A stretch of DNA of 64,000 nt, from contig OX459100.1 of assembly GCA_949775045.1 (NCBI GenBank), positions 1,274,501 to 1,338,500 of the forward strand, in the 5' to 3' direction. Below the pieces are notes generated by a model. It searched no databases. It saw only the letters and a list, made by a program, of their open reading frames with translations, and was not told the origin of the DNA. The position numbers and the translations under genes are program-made. This stretch comes from Metridium senile. Lineage: Eukaryota; Cnidaria; Anthozoa; Actiniaria; Metridiidae. Shown here one piece after another: positions 1-12,365 of the stretch. Within the stretch, counting starts at the first letter, position 1. The number at the start of each line of letters is the position of its first letter.

Positions 1-3000
1 TGGAAGGAACTTTTTATAAAATTGATGGTTGGTTGTGTTAAATCCCATAAAAAACATAAAAAATATCGTGCAAAGTCAACTACTGCAAAAAGTATATCGA
101 GTGAGTTTGTAAATAAATATCGTGCAAGACTTGAGGACAGCAAAAAATTATCTAGCAAACTTAGAATTGCCTATTCCCCAATCAAATATCGAAAAGTCCT
201 TCCCTTATGTCCTAGAAAGCGGTAAAAATGATGTAGTTACTCATTTTAGTCGAAAAATGTTGACTTACCTGGCTTTGAGTCGGTTTTCTCCTCCATAATT
301 GTGACTTTCGCCGGCTTGTAGTTGGCACTCACTGAGCTCAAAAAGTGCACGAAAACTTCTCAAAATTGAAATACGACTATCTATAACTAGAATTGTAATA
401 TTAACGAGACTAATTAAGGTGAAAACGATTTCTAAATTGAAAAATACGACTAAAAAACTTGTGAAAACACGACGAGAAAGACTTTGTAACTTTGCGAAAA
501 GCGAGCCGACGAGCGAGGGATGTTTACATAATAAGCCTCGTTTTCATATTTTGAGCGGGCGCGGCTACAAAGTTTCGCAGAAGGTCTATTCGATCGTCAA
601 AGAAAAAGTTCTCATTGAGGGAGTCATAGCCGATAATATTATGACAGCACAGTAACACATGTCAGATAGGTCACATGTCAGGACTTAGCGTGAGAGACTG
701 GGACAAATCAAAATGGCGGAATACTCGAACATAGTTTTATTTTGAGCTTCTGTCATCTCCTGTAAAGGTACATACAAGAGATCATCTTGTAAATAAGATC
801 AAAACCAGGAAACAAGAAGGAAAAAAGACTTGCCACCTGCCACAGACATCACCTTCGAATAGTGGAACGTCCAAGTATGCATCAAGTAAAGAAGTGGTTA
901 TTGCTGTAATTAATATCAGCCAGAAGAAGTATTTGAAGTGAGCATAAGAAAAAACACTTGCTTTTGGATCAAGGTATGGTTTGGGGGTATTTTGCTGTCT
1001 ATACGATCTGGAGAACGTCAAATAGGATGGGTTCCTGAGAAAGATCCGAAAATGCACGCTGAGATTATTTATACATAAAAGATATAATTTATGTATCAAA
1101 AACCAAGTTTTTCTGTAAGGATCATCAGTGCGACAGGAAAAACAATTTCAGAAACATTTACACTAACTAACATCAAGATAAGATGCGAATTGGACTTTAA
1201 ATCTTCATCAGTGGTATGTAGAAATATTAGCTTTAATAATTTCGTTACTGTTCAGTCCCTGGTTTCAGAAACGTTTGTTTAATCTGGAAAAATATCTACT
1301 ACAATAAAGATTAGATTCTTATTGTTGGAGGTTAGCAATATTATACAAATTCAAACAAATGTTTCTTAGAAAATAGCCAGCAATCCTTAATGAAAGCACC
1401 CAGAACGTATAGAATTATTTAATTTATATGTATATACAGAAAGATGTACAAAGGAAGTGTTGTTTAAAAGTGTTGATAATAAAAATATTCAAAATAAAAA
1501 AGATATAAAAATAATTGTTTTGCAACTGGTTTCATAGTATTAAACTATGTTAAAATAATTGATAATCATTGTTTAAAAGTGCTTTAATTGTTACGCTATT
1601 TGCACTCTATTCTATTGTAAGTTTTAACTAGCATCATGTTGTACTATTTTGTATTTCATGGATATAATATTTGCACTCTAAATCAATTATGTAAATGAAT
1701 CACAAGCATTCCTTATATTAATATAAAACTGACCTTTATTGAATACAATTTTTGATGTAAAGTTTAAACTGGCTTTTGCTTACTAGAAGTATTATATTTA
1801 AATGATATTTTGAACAATGATACCTTTATTTTCAAATTTCCTTAAATGAACTTAAAATGTTGTTCATTTTTACAAAAAAAGAATTACTTAAACCACCAGA
1901 AAATGCATCTTCTTCACCATATATTTTCTTAAACATCCCTAAATTGCTGTAAATTGCTTAAAATTGCCTTATGGCGCCTCTGATTTTCTTATATTTTTTC
2001 TTAAATCGCCTTAAAACGCCTTAAAACGCCTTAAAACTTCACTCGAAGTTTGGCCATATTTTCTTAAATCGCCTTAAAACGCTTTAAACCGCATTAAATT
2101 ACGGCGATTTAAGGTCCAGGGGCAGGCCTATAGGTAGCATGTATGCATGTGAATATTTTTTAACACTTAAATTAACAAATACATATATTAATAAATATAT
2201 ATTGCATTGTATTGCGATCAAAGTTAGTACCAACGTATTTGGCAGTTTTAAATCTAAGTGACTATTGAAACATGTTTTCAAGTCTTGTTGCAATAATATA
2301 CAAAAACAACGTTATGACTTATATATTTTGGTGCTATTTAAATTATCATTTATTATTATTATTATTTGTTAATACTTGTTTTTGTTACAAGTTTTAAATC
2401 CTGTGATGTGTGTGTACCACTGAACAAGTAGCGCTATTTTAAGCCAAGTTACTTTAAGGATTAAATATCAGGAAAACAGTAATTTTATATCCCTAAAGGA
2501 ATCACTGCATGTGGCAGAGTGTTTACTGCCAGTGGAATAAAACACTAATTACGTACGATACTGTGGTACCCCGGATGATGCTCTCGTAAGGCATCATGGG
2601 GCTATATATTATATTAAACACGTCAATTAAACACATGTACACACTGAGACTCATTTTGCTTGTTATAATACTATACGTATTGATTAAAAAGTATCTGAGG
2701 TATCTAATAAAAAGTTGTTGAATTATGTTATGATTTAAGTATTATAATAGTAGTTTTGATGGAGTATGATTTCAATAAATCTGACTTTCTAAGCCTCCTC
2801 CGCCCCCTTTGGGCTTCCTTTGTAACGGTCTATTGACGGTCAGTTCTCACTCCCATTTTCCGGCCACTTTGACTTTTCTAAACAGGAAGCCCAAAACAGT
2901 GATGTATGATAAGCTATTGTGTTGATATTAAGAAAGAGAATAGAAAATAAGAATGAAACTAAAGATGGATGGAGGAACTAACAACCAGAAATGAATGAAT

Positions 3001-3650
3001 GAAAGAAAGAATGAATGAATGAAGAAGCATTTTTTATCATTTCTATGTGACATTTCCATATTAAAAAAATTAGGGATAATGTACTGGTTGCTTTTTATTA
3101 GACAAAAATTAGCTTTTTGTAAAACGTGGACGTGCATGCGGAGATTACTCTCCCTTCTTCACCTCCTTTTCTCGCCCCTCATTCCCAGCACGACGTCCAC
3201 GTCTACGTTTTGTCAAACCGGCAACTGAAAGGCACGTGAAACAATTTCCGTAGCTTATGATTGCTTTTCATTAGCACAGTGTTTTCAGAGAAAAATCGAA
3301 ACTTATACATATAATTATTTACACATTAACCTGGGTGGGTTTCATGACAATTTTTTCTATTTGTGTGGTTTCACGTCGGGTCAGACGGGCATCCGATCAG
3401 AATCGAGTTAATATTGTAGTTTTTCCGAGAAGCTGACCTTTGGGTATGAATGTCGACATTTCATTGGTTCACTGGAATTGTCTATTGTTCAAGCTGTCTG
3501 TATGCATTGGTTGTATGCGACATTTCTGCGAAACACTTTACTTCTAAGAATAAAAACTGTTACCTGAAGCGGAACATTCCTTCTAATTCTTTTCTCGAGG
3601 CGCTGTTTCGATTAAAACTGACTAAATCCATTTGAGAAACTACTGTATTC
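1..3650. other. Gene-poor AT-rich flank
   Basis: No gene could be supported here. A lysine-rich frame is open from the window edge to a stop at 225, and another short lysine/arginine-rich frame covers about 419-655. Neither has a recognisable domain or splice signals, though the first could be the tail of an exon that starts outside the window. At 1990-2100 there is a degenerate array of roughly 11-bp units containing CGCCTTAAAA. At 2790-2900 and 3120-3212 there are hairpin-like remnants; the second pairs ACGTGGACGTGC with GCACGACGTCCACGT. Confidence 0.4.
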
Positions 3651-3676
3651 TAGCAAAGACGAAGATACAGAACAAG
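3651..3676 (+). other. Putative 5' UTR exon end of the IFI44-like gene
   Basis: A consensus donor (AACAAG|GTAAGT) ends at 3676. The next acceptor, TTCTTTAG at 4001-4008, lies one base before the ATG at 4010. This is the usual pattern of a non-coding first exon spliced to a coding exon that starts almost directly with ATG. The true 5' end of this exon is unknown. Confidence 0.4.
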
Positions 3677-4009
3677 GTAAGTCTACTCAGTGAATAACAT
3701 CGCAAATTTGATCCTTTGAAAATCGTGCATTAGTTTCGTTCTCTGATTGTTTTGAAGACACATAATTATAAGGATGAGTTAGTGAAAACACTTCGATACC
3801 TCTATTACTTCTTCTATTATGTTCAAAAGACTTCAAAGCCAACTGAAATTATATACTGGCGTGGTCTGTGATCGTTTTTAATAGAACATCGTGCTTCAAG
3901 GTTTGCAAATCTAGATTTCGTACAAGAAACGCCTTTGTAGCGGTACAACGAGTATCGAACGTTCTTGTGTTAGCAAAACATTAAACAAATCCGTTTCCTT
4001 TTCTTTAGA

Positions 4010-7000
4010 ATGGGTGGTGGAGAATCAACACCAGCTGCGCCTGAACCTGAACCTACAAGTAAGTAACAAGAGTAAGAGAATGAGACTTATCTACTTTATT
4101 TTACGGACTCTGAGTGCACGAATTTTTTTGATATCTTGCGCTTGCGTTATCACTGCGTCAAATTGTTTTCACGACGAAATAAGGTTTATAAATTAAATTC
4201 CCTCGGCACGCAATGCATAGTAACTTTATTATTGCTCTTTTCAAATTATAAAAAATATTCTAATTTGATCTTATCATTTATTAGTGACTGACGTTCCATG
4301 GAGAAAAATTAAGGGCTGGGACTCAAGGTAACGAGAATCTTCTAGTATCAGTGTAAACTATTTAAAAGTGTATTAAACTAAGAACTAAAAAAGAGAAATG
4401 GTCTATCTATATAATAGAAATTAGCTCAAAAAGTTCATCTCATTAATTTATTGATTTTTTGCTTTTCTACGCGTACGTTAAGTCAGACTTCTTTGGGCTG
4501 CTTTTCGTGCAGGACATGCAGCAGCACATTATTTAAAATGGCATTTTACTCTAGTCACTGAAAATGCTCAAAATTGTGAGGAACTGCGCGTGCTGGCTGC
4601 TTAACTCGGTGAAATAATAACTGGATGTACGCTTTAGATTTTTTTTCTATTTCCAAGCAAAGTCATTATTTGCATTGCAACTACGCCCGTTGTCGGAAGG
4701 ATTGAAGGGTGGTTCAGTTGGTTTGGATAGTTATAGCTTTTCTTCATTAACTTCTTTACAATGTCAATTAAGTTCAATTGAATCGATATCAGTCGACGTC
4801 GTAAGGAGGTTTAAACCTAGCTTCCTCCGCAGGCAACTTTTTTCACTTTTGGGCTTCCTTTTTTGAGAAGCGACCTGAAGAGAGACTGGGACTGGGAACG
4901 AAATGAGGAGGGAGGGGGTGAGGAGGGAAGAGAGAAGAAAAGGAGTTGGGCTACTCCTCTCTTCCGCTCGTCCCTCACTCTCGGCCCCAATCCTTCTCTC
5001 GAAAATCCCACAGGAAACCCAAAGGAATCCCAAAAGAGAAAAAGGAGTAGCCTGCGGAGGAGGCTAGTTTAAACCGTCTTTTAAAAGATATGCATGTGTT
5101 ATACTCTTGCAGTGTAAGAGATGAACTCAGAGATTTGGTAGAACGTCTTGGTCCAGATACCACTGATAAAGTCAAAATCCCATTCTTCAACGTTATTCTA
5201 ACGGGACAAATTGGAGCTGGCAAATCAAGTTTTTTCAATAGCATGAACAACTTGATTTTAGGTAAGGTTGTCGCTGGCAAAGCTGATACTGGGGAAGCTG
5301 CAAGAAGCTTGACATCAGAGGTTGGTACTCAGAGTGGGATGGTTTGTGGGGGTGGGGGGGGGAGGGGTGGGGATGGGTGTCAAGGGGGAAGTGGGGGGGG
5401 GGGGGGTACTTGTCATTTCTACTTGGCCACTTTGTTACCAAAAATAGGCTTAGCTGTCAAAAACATTGCACCATCATACCTTTTAGTGGTTGAAATCATC
5501 AAAGCTTGAAGAGTTCTAACTTATTCATCCATTTTAGGGGTAATTTTCAACCTTGGCCACTTCAGTTTGACTAACCCCTGGGCTAGCTCTGAGGAGAACT
5601 TCAGACTAGTTCAGTTTATAGTTTATCACTGTATAGTCTAATTAGCATAATTTATTCCTGATATAAATTGGAACCACAACCATCTCATGTCATGAGAGTA
5701 CAGGCACTAAAAGCATGAAACATAAATAGTACTAAATAATAGAGATACAAGTTTATGGTTTTATCAAATATGGATAAATTTTGCACAATTTTATTGTTTG
5801 CACTCTTATTCAATTTTCATCTATATAGCTGCATGTCCAATTCTTTAGCCTTGAGGTTATTTTAGATAGCAAGTTATCATCAGTCATGATCAATATCAAC
5901 TTCCTTTCAATGGTACCAAAATTAACATCATGTTTCTTCTTCTTATTATCATTATAGTATCGTGTCTATGAAATCAAGCCACGTCCCACCTCCTCTCCCT
6001 TACCATGGAGGATTTGTGACACCATGGGCCTGGATGAGAATTCCAATCAGTGTGACATAAACAACCTGATTAAAGCAGTAGAAGGTCATGTACCAAACAA
6101 GCACAAGGTCAGTCACAGGCATCTATTTCAAAGATTGCAATACAGTGGTAGTCCTCTATTAAGCGGTCACCAGTCACCCTCTAGATCTATTAGGCGGCCA
6201 CAATAGGCCCTTTGCAGGCTATGGTCACGTGACCTTGTTAATCAAATAAATGTTATAGTAACTCAAATTGAATGCCAGATTTCTAAAGACAATGCCAAAA
6301 CAAGCATTCTCTGAACATTTGAGGTTGATATCTTCAAAACTAAACCTGTAGGAATTTTTCAAAAGTGCTCAAATTTACAAGTGTTAGTATAGCTGACTGG
6401 CAAGGCTTGCCAGTCAGTCATACAATCTTTGCTATTTTTGATGATTTCAAATAAATATTATGGCTTCAATTTTAAAGCTTTCAAGTTCAAACTGTCAGAG
6501 AATGTTTGTTTTAGTATGCTCTATTGATTTTTGGCATTTTGGTTGAGCTTTGCTGACATTTTTTTGATTGACAAGGTCAAATTAGGTCATGTGACGATAG
6601 CCTGCAAAGGGCCTATAAAAAGTCACAAATCTATTCCTATACCTATTCTATACCTCTATTCAGCAGCCAACCTCTATTAAGTGGCCACTTTCAAAAGTCC
6701 CAAGGATAACCTCTTAATATAGGCAAAATGTCTACTAACTGCCACTGAATACTGAATATGACAATTGATAAAATTTGAAAGGAAAGGTAAGAATTTCCTG
6801 GGGGAGGGGGGGGGGGGGGGTCAAAAATCGATGCCAACCGTTGTGGGGTATGGTTATTTTCTGGAACTACCCATTTCAATAACATTGGTTGTTCAAAGGG
6901 ATAAATTTACTATTGTTCTTAATTCTTGCAGCGAAATAACAAAAATTCAACTCTCCAGCTTCCCTACATAATTTGAAATGTCTTATCATATGTGATAAAA

Positions 7001-7778
7001 TGAGATAAATGTTACTTTCTTTGTATTTATATTTTGAAGTTTCATCCCGGACAAGATTTTACAGATAAGGAGTCTGGTTATGTCACCAATCCAACTCTTG
7101 CAGAGAAAGCTCATTGTATTGCCATTGTTATCGATGCAAACAAAGCCACCTATATGTCAGAAAATATGTGGAACAAACTGCGTTGCTTGAGACAAAGCCT
7201 TATTTCAAGGAGTAAGTCCATTCCTATCCTTCCATTCAATTACCAATCAATGCATAATCAATTATTCAATTTAAATTCATTCCTTCGATCTGTAGGGTTT
7301 TTTTTAATAATTATTTGTACTTATTTGTGAAGATTTATTCATTTTTGTTTATTTTTCTGTTCATCTATTTCTTCATTAGTTTGTTCATTTCCTATATTTC
7401 ACTTATTCATTTTACATTTGTTTACCATTGTTACCGAGATGACACATGATTTTCTATAATTTTTTACTTACTAGTCTGTAACACTTCTAATGGTTTCCAT
7501 TCTTAACAGATATTCCTACATATATAATACTTTCCCACATCGATGAAGCATGTGGAGAAGTGAAAAAGGATGTAGAGAATGTCTACAGGAGCATCAAAAT
7601 CCGTAACATTGTGTCAAAGGTTGGGAAAAAATTCATGGGCCTTCCAGAAAACCAGATATTTCCTGTGATGAACTACAGTGCAGAGGTGGACCTGGTTGAC
7701 AAAATGGATATCTTGCTTCTGTATGCCATGCGTCAGATGTTGTATTCATGCCAAGGTCACATTGAGAACAAAATGTAG
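4010..7778 (+). CDS. IFI44-like GTPase, six coding exons
   Basis: Coding exons 4010-4058, 4285-4327, 5113-5320, 5958-6107, 7040-7211 and 7510-7778 join in phase to 891 nt (296 aa). The protein starts MGGGESTPAAPEPEP, then has the PWR motif (VPWRKIKGW) found at the head of vertebrate IFI44/IFI44L GTPase domains. The P-loop GQIGAGKSSFFNS is in exon 3. The Walker-B-like ICDTMGLDE is in exon 4, where IFI44 has CDSLGL. ILSHIDE in exon 6 occupies the place of the base-recognition (NKxD/TKxD) motif. N-terminal MGGGES could be N-myristoylated (Gly2, Ser6), which is an inference. Vertebrate IFI44 proteins are interferon-induced and linked to antiviral responses; a cnidarian role in immunity is plausible but unproven. 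The protein is shorter than human IFI44 (444 aa) because it lacks the N-terminal TLDc-like region. Introns hold MITEs and a G-rich run. Confidence 0.88.
4808..5075. mobile_element. Hairpin MITE in IFI44-like intron 2
   Basis: Left arm GGTTTAAACCTAGCTTCCTC pairs with right arm GAGGCTAGTTTAAACC, and the CCGCAGGC / GCCTGCGG part is also complementary. The interior is purine-rich on the plus strand (4880-4945). Fragments with the same GGCTTCCT / AGGAAGCC and GGAGGAGGCT words occur at 2790-2880, 38040-38090 and 61138-61175, so it belongs to a family. Confidence 0.6.
5340..5408 (+). repeat. G-rich run just inside IFI44-like intron 3
   Basis: This is about 70 bases dominated by G tracts of 3 to 14, starting 20 bases after the exon 3 donor (GAG|GTTGGT). 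It is on the sense strand, so it would be present in pre-mRNA. The end, G-run followed by TACT, resembles the poly-G-capped repeat at 11330. Confidence 0.8.
6141..6748. mobile_element. Long hairpin MITE in IFI44-like intron 4
   Basis: The outer ends are TACAGTGGTAGTC and the complement of TAACTGCCACTGA. Inner arms also pair: GGCCCTTTGCAGGCTATGGTC at about 6207 against the region around GATAGCCTGCAAAGGGCC at 6596-6613, with GTCACGTGACCTTGT opposite ACAAGGTC...GTCATGTGAC. No coding sequence is visible. It accounts for most of this intron. Confidence 0.6.
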
Positions 7779-7817
7779 ATCATTGTGCCCAACTGTTGCA
7801 AACATAGCTGTACATTA

Positions 7818-8125
7818 TTAAAACAGGGTTCGTGCTACTCCTTAGATTTGATTTACGTTTTTAAGGGCACTTGAAAAGCCCTTGAATTTTAGAAAACCAG
7901 CAAAAACTCCTTAATTCTAGCTAAAGTAGGGTAAAAGTTCTAGTATTGCAAATTAAAGTTAAGTAAAAATTCTAGTATTGTACTTCATTTTCCGAAATTC
8001 GTAAATTTTCGTATATCAAAGTTGTCACAAAAAGTGCTTAAAAATTACTTTTTGGCCCTTGAAAACTCCTTGAAAACTCCTTAGATTTGGTTAAATTACT
8101 GACATCAGCACGAACCCTGTTAAAA
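7818..8125. mobile_element. Hairpin MITE just downstream of the IFI44-like stop
   Basis: The ends TTAAAACAGGGTTCGTGCT and AGCACGAACCCTGTTAAAA are exact inverse complements over 18-19 bases. Inner arms also pair (CTCCTTAGATTTG; GGGCACTTGAAAAG against CTTTTTGGCCCTTG). It begins 40 bases after the stop codon, so it probably falls in the 3' UTR. Confidence 0.7.
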
Positions 8126-9241
8126 ATAGCTGTACCTCAAAGTTGAACTAATACAATCATGGCCAAAACTGCTAGGGCATTTGCACTTTTTTAGAACGAG
8201 ATTTCAATATTACCTTTGTTTTCAAAAGTAAACAGCAGACTTTTGTTTATCAAAACCCCTCAGCCCAAATCATGCTGGGCTGCCTTCACACTGTAAAGTA
8301 AACCCACTGGACTTGAAACCTCCACATTTATTGAAACAAAGTGGGAGAGCGTCTGAGCTTGAACTAAAAAAAGTGGAGAGTGCAACTTAATAGCCCAAGT
8401 TTTTTTTGTAAATGATTGATTTTATAGCAGTTCGAAAATAAAAATAAGTCAATAGTATATTGTTAAATATCCTGCCTGATAAAGATATGGTAAAGTTACA
8501 GCACGGTCACTCAAGCCATGAACTCTGCATAGTTTTATTTTATATAAATTAAAGCTTACTAATAATTATAGTCCAGAAATAAACAAAAGGTATCAACATT
8601 ACTTTTACTTTCCATTTCACTCTCTAGTTATCAAATATGAATTAAAACAGCACCTACCCTAGGCTGAACAATGGAAATAAATCCGGAGGGACAAAGTGCC
8701 GAGGCAATATAAGTAGGAAAAAGTGGGCGGGAGGGTGGGGGAAAAATTCTTGAGTAGACTTTCTTTCTCAACGCCACAGGATTATTCCCCGTAACATCCA
8801 TCTGCCCCTTTCATCCTACTATCCGGTTTGATGTTGTTCTTCTCGCTAGTTTGGGCAACTATAAGAATGAGCTAACACCAAATGCATTGTTTATATAGTC
8901 TTGCATATCATTAACCATCTCCCTTGGGAGTAGATGGGCAGTGGGAATAGTTGCATGATTAATTAGCTTTTAAACATACCAACATAAGAAGGGTAAAGAA
9001 TTGTAGAGAACACTATGCAGTTAGCGAAAAATACTTTATTACCTTAGATTACCTTATAACAAGTATATTGCACCTGTTTGTCCAAAATGAATTTTATGGT
9101 TTAGTTGATCAGTAGTAAGGCACTTATATTTTTGAAATAAAGTTTGCAACACTTATATAGTTGTTGATGTTTTCTTGTAGTAGAAAACAACTGTAACCGT
9201 TATCAATGATACACAAATCCAAAAATTTGAAACTAGTAAAT
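8126..9241. other. Intergenic, no gene seen
   Basis: AT-rich sequence between the IFI44-like gene and the MITE at 9242. I see no domain, RNA gene or clear repeat. A short direct duplicate of TTCTAGTATTG lies just upstream at about 7938 and 7969. Confidence 0.4.
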
Positions 9242-9454
9242 TACAGTGCAACGTACTGCTTCAACCGAGGCCACTCATATAAATTGATCATTAACCAATC
9301 ATATTGCAGCTTTTAGCTCAAGGTTCTAATGAGTGTGAGAACATTATAATTTGATTGGCTAATGTCGTTATCAGTTCTATCTCTAATCTGGTTTTACTGT
9401 TTTCTGATTGGCCAGTTTTATTCAAGTGGCCTCAGTTGAAGTAGTTACACTGTA
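9242..9454. mobile_element. TACAGTG-ended hairpin MITE, copy A
   Basis: The ends TACAGTG and CACTGTA are inverse complements. Inside them TTCAACCGAGGCCACT pairs with AGTGGCCTCAGTTGAA. The interior carries CCAATCATATTGCAGCTTT and GATTGGC words, which reappear in copy B at 12366-12573. It ends 30 bases beyond the stop codon of the minus-strand gene at 9484. Confidence 0.7.
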
Positions 9455-9483
9455 ACTGCTTATATTTATTTTTACTGACTCAA

Positions 9484-11977
9484 TTAAGAATTGAACGTTT
9501 TACTCAACTCAGCACACAACCTTTCTCTTTGCTCATTGTTTTGCGCACAATCGTACACGTGATCATCAAAAGCAAAATGTGCAATGAAAGCAACTCTGCT
9601 CTTTAAATCGTCTGACAGTAAGTAATCGTTGTCAGATAGATCTCCTGCTATCAGGGCCTTTCTACACACGTGTAGAACGATTAAGATAACTTGAGGATCT
9701 GAAAAGTCATACAAAGGTGAAAAAATATGTAAGTTTCTAGTTTTTAAGTTCTTCTAATTTGTTGTTTTATTTTTTAGCACTGTCATCTTCATGTTTGATC
9801 TTTCTCTCTAAATTATCATAATTACCATAAATATACTCATAAAATAATCACCACAGTCACTATTACCACTACTACATACTAAAAAGTAAGATTTTTAGTC
9901 TAACCAGTTGGACCTATTTGCTCACAGACATAAGCGGTTTGTTATCACATTTTTGTGTATTTTCAATATTTTATTTGAAATTTTGTTTTTAAAGTACATA
10001 TTTTATCAAGTATAAATACACTTCACCTCATGTTTTTACACCTGATAACACACTACTGCTTATTTTTTTACACCACAGAAAGCCCATGATAGTCTGGCTC
10101 CCCACTAATGTATGAACATTATTGCTGATAGAGGTCTGAATACTAAAGTATATGCTATATATATATATACATACCATCCACACCCCTCAAAGAATATTCA
10201 ACATCCACACCTATCCTTGATGAGTAGTTACAAAACACAACCAAAGGACCATTTGCAGCCCCAGGTTTCCAATTAAAAGATGCCTCTATTTGGAATTTCC
10301 TTTTATCAACCATTTTTTCGATGTACTTGATGACTTCTTTTTCTATCGTTGGATTCTTGTTTGCTTGTTTGATAAAAAAACTCAGTCGTACCGCTAAAGA
10401 AAATGATGAGCAATAATGATTTAGTAAAGTGTGAGTAATATATGACAATTATTATATAGCAATAACGCCTGATCTCATTGGTCAATAAGCAGGCTGTACT
10501 TTTTCCGTACGGACCGGAAAAGCGAGAGCAGCTTATTTATTATAATTTTCCCCCCTAAAATTGCTATATAATAAATATCTTATTAACCTCACTTGCTCTG
10601 GCAGTACTGGAAGTTATGGAACCTCGTTGTTTCCCACTTTTTATGGCCCTGGCGCTATGAGCTCTGGCCATAAGACAGTGGGGAAAAAACTTGGTCCATA
10701 ACTTCCCATACAGCCCTCGTGCTCGGTTAATAAGATACTAATAAGATAGTAAAAGAATTTGTAAGTGACAAACCTGGAAGAAGAAAACCCCAAAAGGGGG
10801 ACAAAAATGAGAGAGGAAGGAATGAAAGACTTCAAAGAGATAAAGTTAGTTAGAAAGGAAAGTGGAAATAAGAAAGCAGAAGAAAGAAAAGGAAAGGGAA
10901 TGAAAGGGAGAAAAATGGAAGAAAGGACTCAGTAACTGTAAGGCAGGGAGCAAGTAGTGAATGAGGCCTGCATAGTGAATAATTGGAAGCAGTCTTGAAT
11001 TATTTATTTACCATGTTTTGGATTGTCCTTTGGTTGGTTTTTACTGGTTGTCGAAGTCTCAAACAATGTTTGTAGATATTTCACACTATGGCGAAGTTCT
11101 CTTAAACATTTTTCCACTTTCTCCTTTTCAACCTATTATCATTATTGATATTTAGAATGAATATCTGTTTTGGTATTTATTCATTTGATACTCAAAAAGC
11201 TGGGGACATATAAAACTGAGGAGGTGCTTAACAAAACATTTGACATGTAACTTTTGTTACTTCTCACCTACAATACCATATATGGCAATGGCAAATGTTT
11301 TCAAGATTGCATACGGTATTTCTGCATACGGGGGGGGGGGGGGGGGGGTACTCCCTTTAAATGGACCCTGAAAGGTACGCACTGGAAATATTTTAACTCT
11401 AAAAGGTACGCCGATCACCCCTACCCACCCACCCCACCCCACCTACTTGTTAAAGTAGGACTCTCTGTGTCATACAAACAACTATATGCTTAACCATTTA
11501 TACTACATAATCAGCATAGTTATTTGTATCACACAGAGAGTCCTTAGCTACTTTAACAAACCATTATTTTGATTGGGGTTAAAAACGAAAGCGATCTCAG
11601 AAATAAGGTAATCGTATCAGAACCAGTGAAATAGATAAGGTATACAGAGTTGTTTTCAATATCTACTACATTGAATATATTTGTCAAAAGAGTGGCTTTT
11701 GAACAAATTTTGATAATTATATATATTAAGACAGAACACGTACATGATGATTAAATTCCATCTCAATGTAATATTCAAATTTATCGAATAAACTTCACTT
11801 GAAAATGATGTCAGCAACATCGAAACGTCGTGAAATAAGTGTTCTGTCTTTATTATCAAAAATTGAATATAGTTCCGTAAAAATTCCTTACATCTTTAGT
11901 ATATAAATTGTCTATGAGAGAATATTTACCTCTTTTTTTTGTATAAGATCGTCAAGGCTTTCCTCATTTGCTGCCAT
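9484..11977 (-). CDS. Unrecognised four-exon protein, 200 aa
   Basis: Read on the minus strand, exons 11977-11930, 11132-11012, 10393-10175 and 9698-9484 join in phase (0, 1, 1) to 603 nt. All introns have GT-AG ends. An upstream donor (CGTCGAAG|GTAAGC, about 12010) suggests a non-coding first exon. The start MAANEESLDDLIQKKE runs into a charged, probably helical stretch (exon 2, EKEKVEKCLRELRHSVKYL). Exon 3 holds a mixed alpha/beta-like region with IEASFNWKPGAANGPLVVF. Exon 4 is helical (VILIVLHVCRKALIAGDL). There is no signal peptide or membrane segment. I do not recognise the family, and function is unknown. Two copies of one MITE family bracket the locus. Confidence 0.72.
10443..10585. 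mobile_element. Short hairpin repeat in intron of the unknown gene
   Basis: ATTATTATATAGCAAT at the left is the inverse of ATTGCTATATAATAAAT at the right. In the middle are TTTTTCCG, GTACGGACC and GGAAAAGCG. It lies inside intron 2 of the minus-strand gene. MITE assignment is an inference from the palindrome alone. Confidence 0.5.
11330..11450. mobile_element. Poly-G-capped MITE, copy 1
   Basis: A 19-base G run (11330-11348) is followed by TACTCCCTTT. Internal AAAGGTACGCACTGG and AAAGGTACGCCGATCACCCC match the interior of the better-preserved copy at 25403-25620. The right C-run is not kept here; CACCCCACCC stands in its place. Confidence 0.6.
11450..11562. mobile_element. Hairpin repeat next to the poly-G element
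   Basis: TTGTTAAAGTAGGACTCTCT at the left pairs with AGAGAGTCCTTAGCTACTTTAACAAA at the right; GTGTCATACAAACAACT pairs with TATTTGTATCACAC. The loop is only about 30 bases, making a compact foldback. Confidence 0.6.
11669..11866. mobile_element. Partial copy of the 57.2 kb hairpin element
   Basis: GTCAAAAGAGTGGCTTTTG, the following ACAAATTTT, then AAGACAGAAC, and on the right GAAAATGATGTCAGCAACAT and CGAAACGTCGTGAAATAAG, all recur in the element at 57165-57575. Here the two arms are less complementary. Confidence 0.6.
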
Positions 11978-12365
11978 ATCGTTCAAGCCAGTGTTAACTA
12001 TGCTTACCTTCGACGATTGCAAGAGTATAGGTTTGTTTTAAATCGGTTCTTTCGTTTTCTATAAACGATTCTTTATCGTTTGTGCATAGTATAGTCCGAC
12101 TTCTCGGAACTGAGAATGACTAGTTCGAACCCAGTTCCTCCGCGGAAAGCTAGAAGCAACTGATCGACCTGCAGATGGCAGTAATAAAAAATCGAACACA
12201 AACTGTTCAATTTAAAGTAGTTAACAGGTGATTGATTTATAATATAGTTTGATTTGAAAATGATTTCTGGATATGACTGAAAGCTGTGTGCATTTATTAT
12301 AAACGATTCGGTTAACAATGAGGCAATCTGAGGTCAGATCAAAAGTCGACATACTATTGAGTCTA

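Noticed and set aside
419..655. Basic 78-codon frame
   Set aside because: The track-like frame starts at GTG rather than ATG, with no domain and no splice context; it may be a chance frame.
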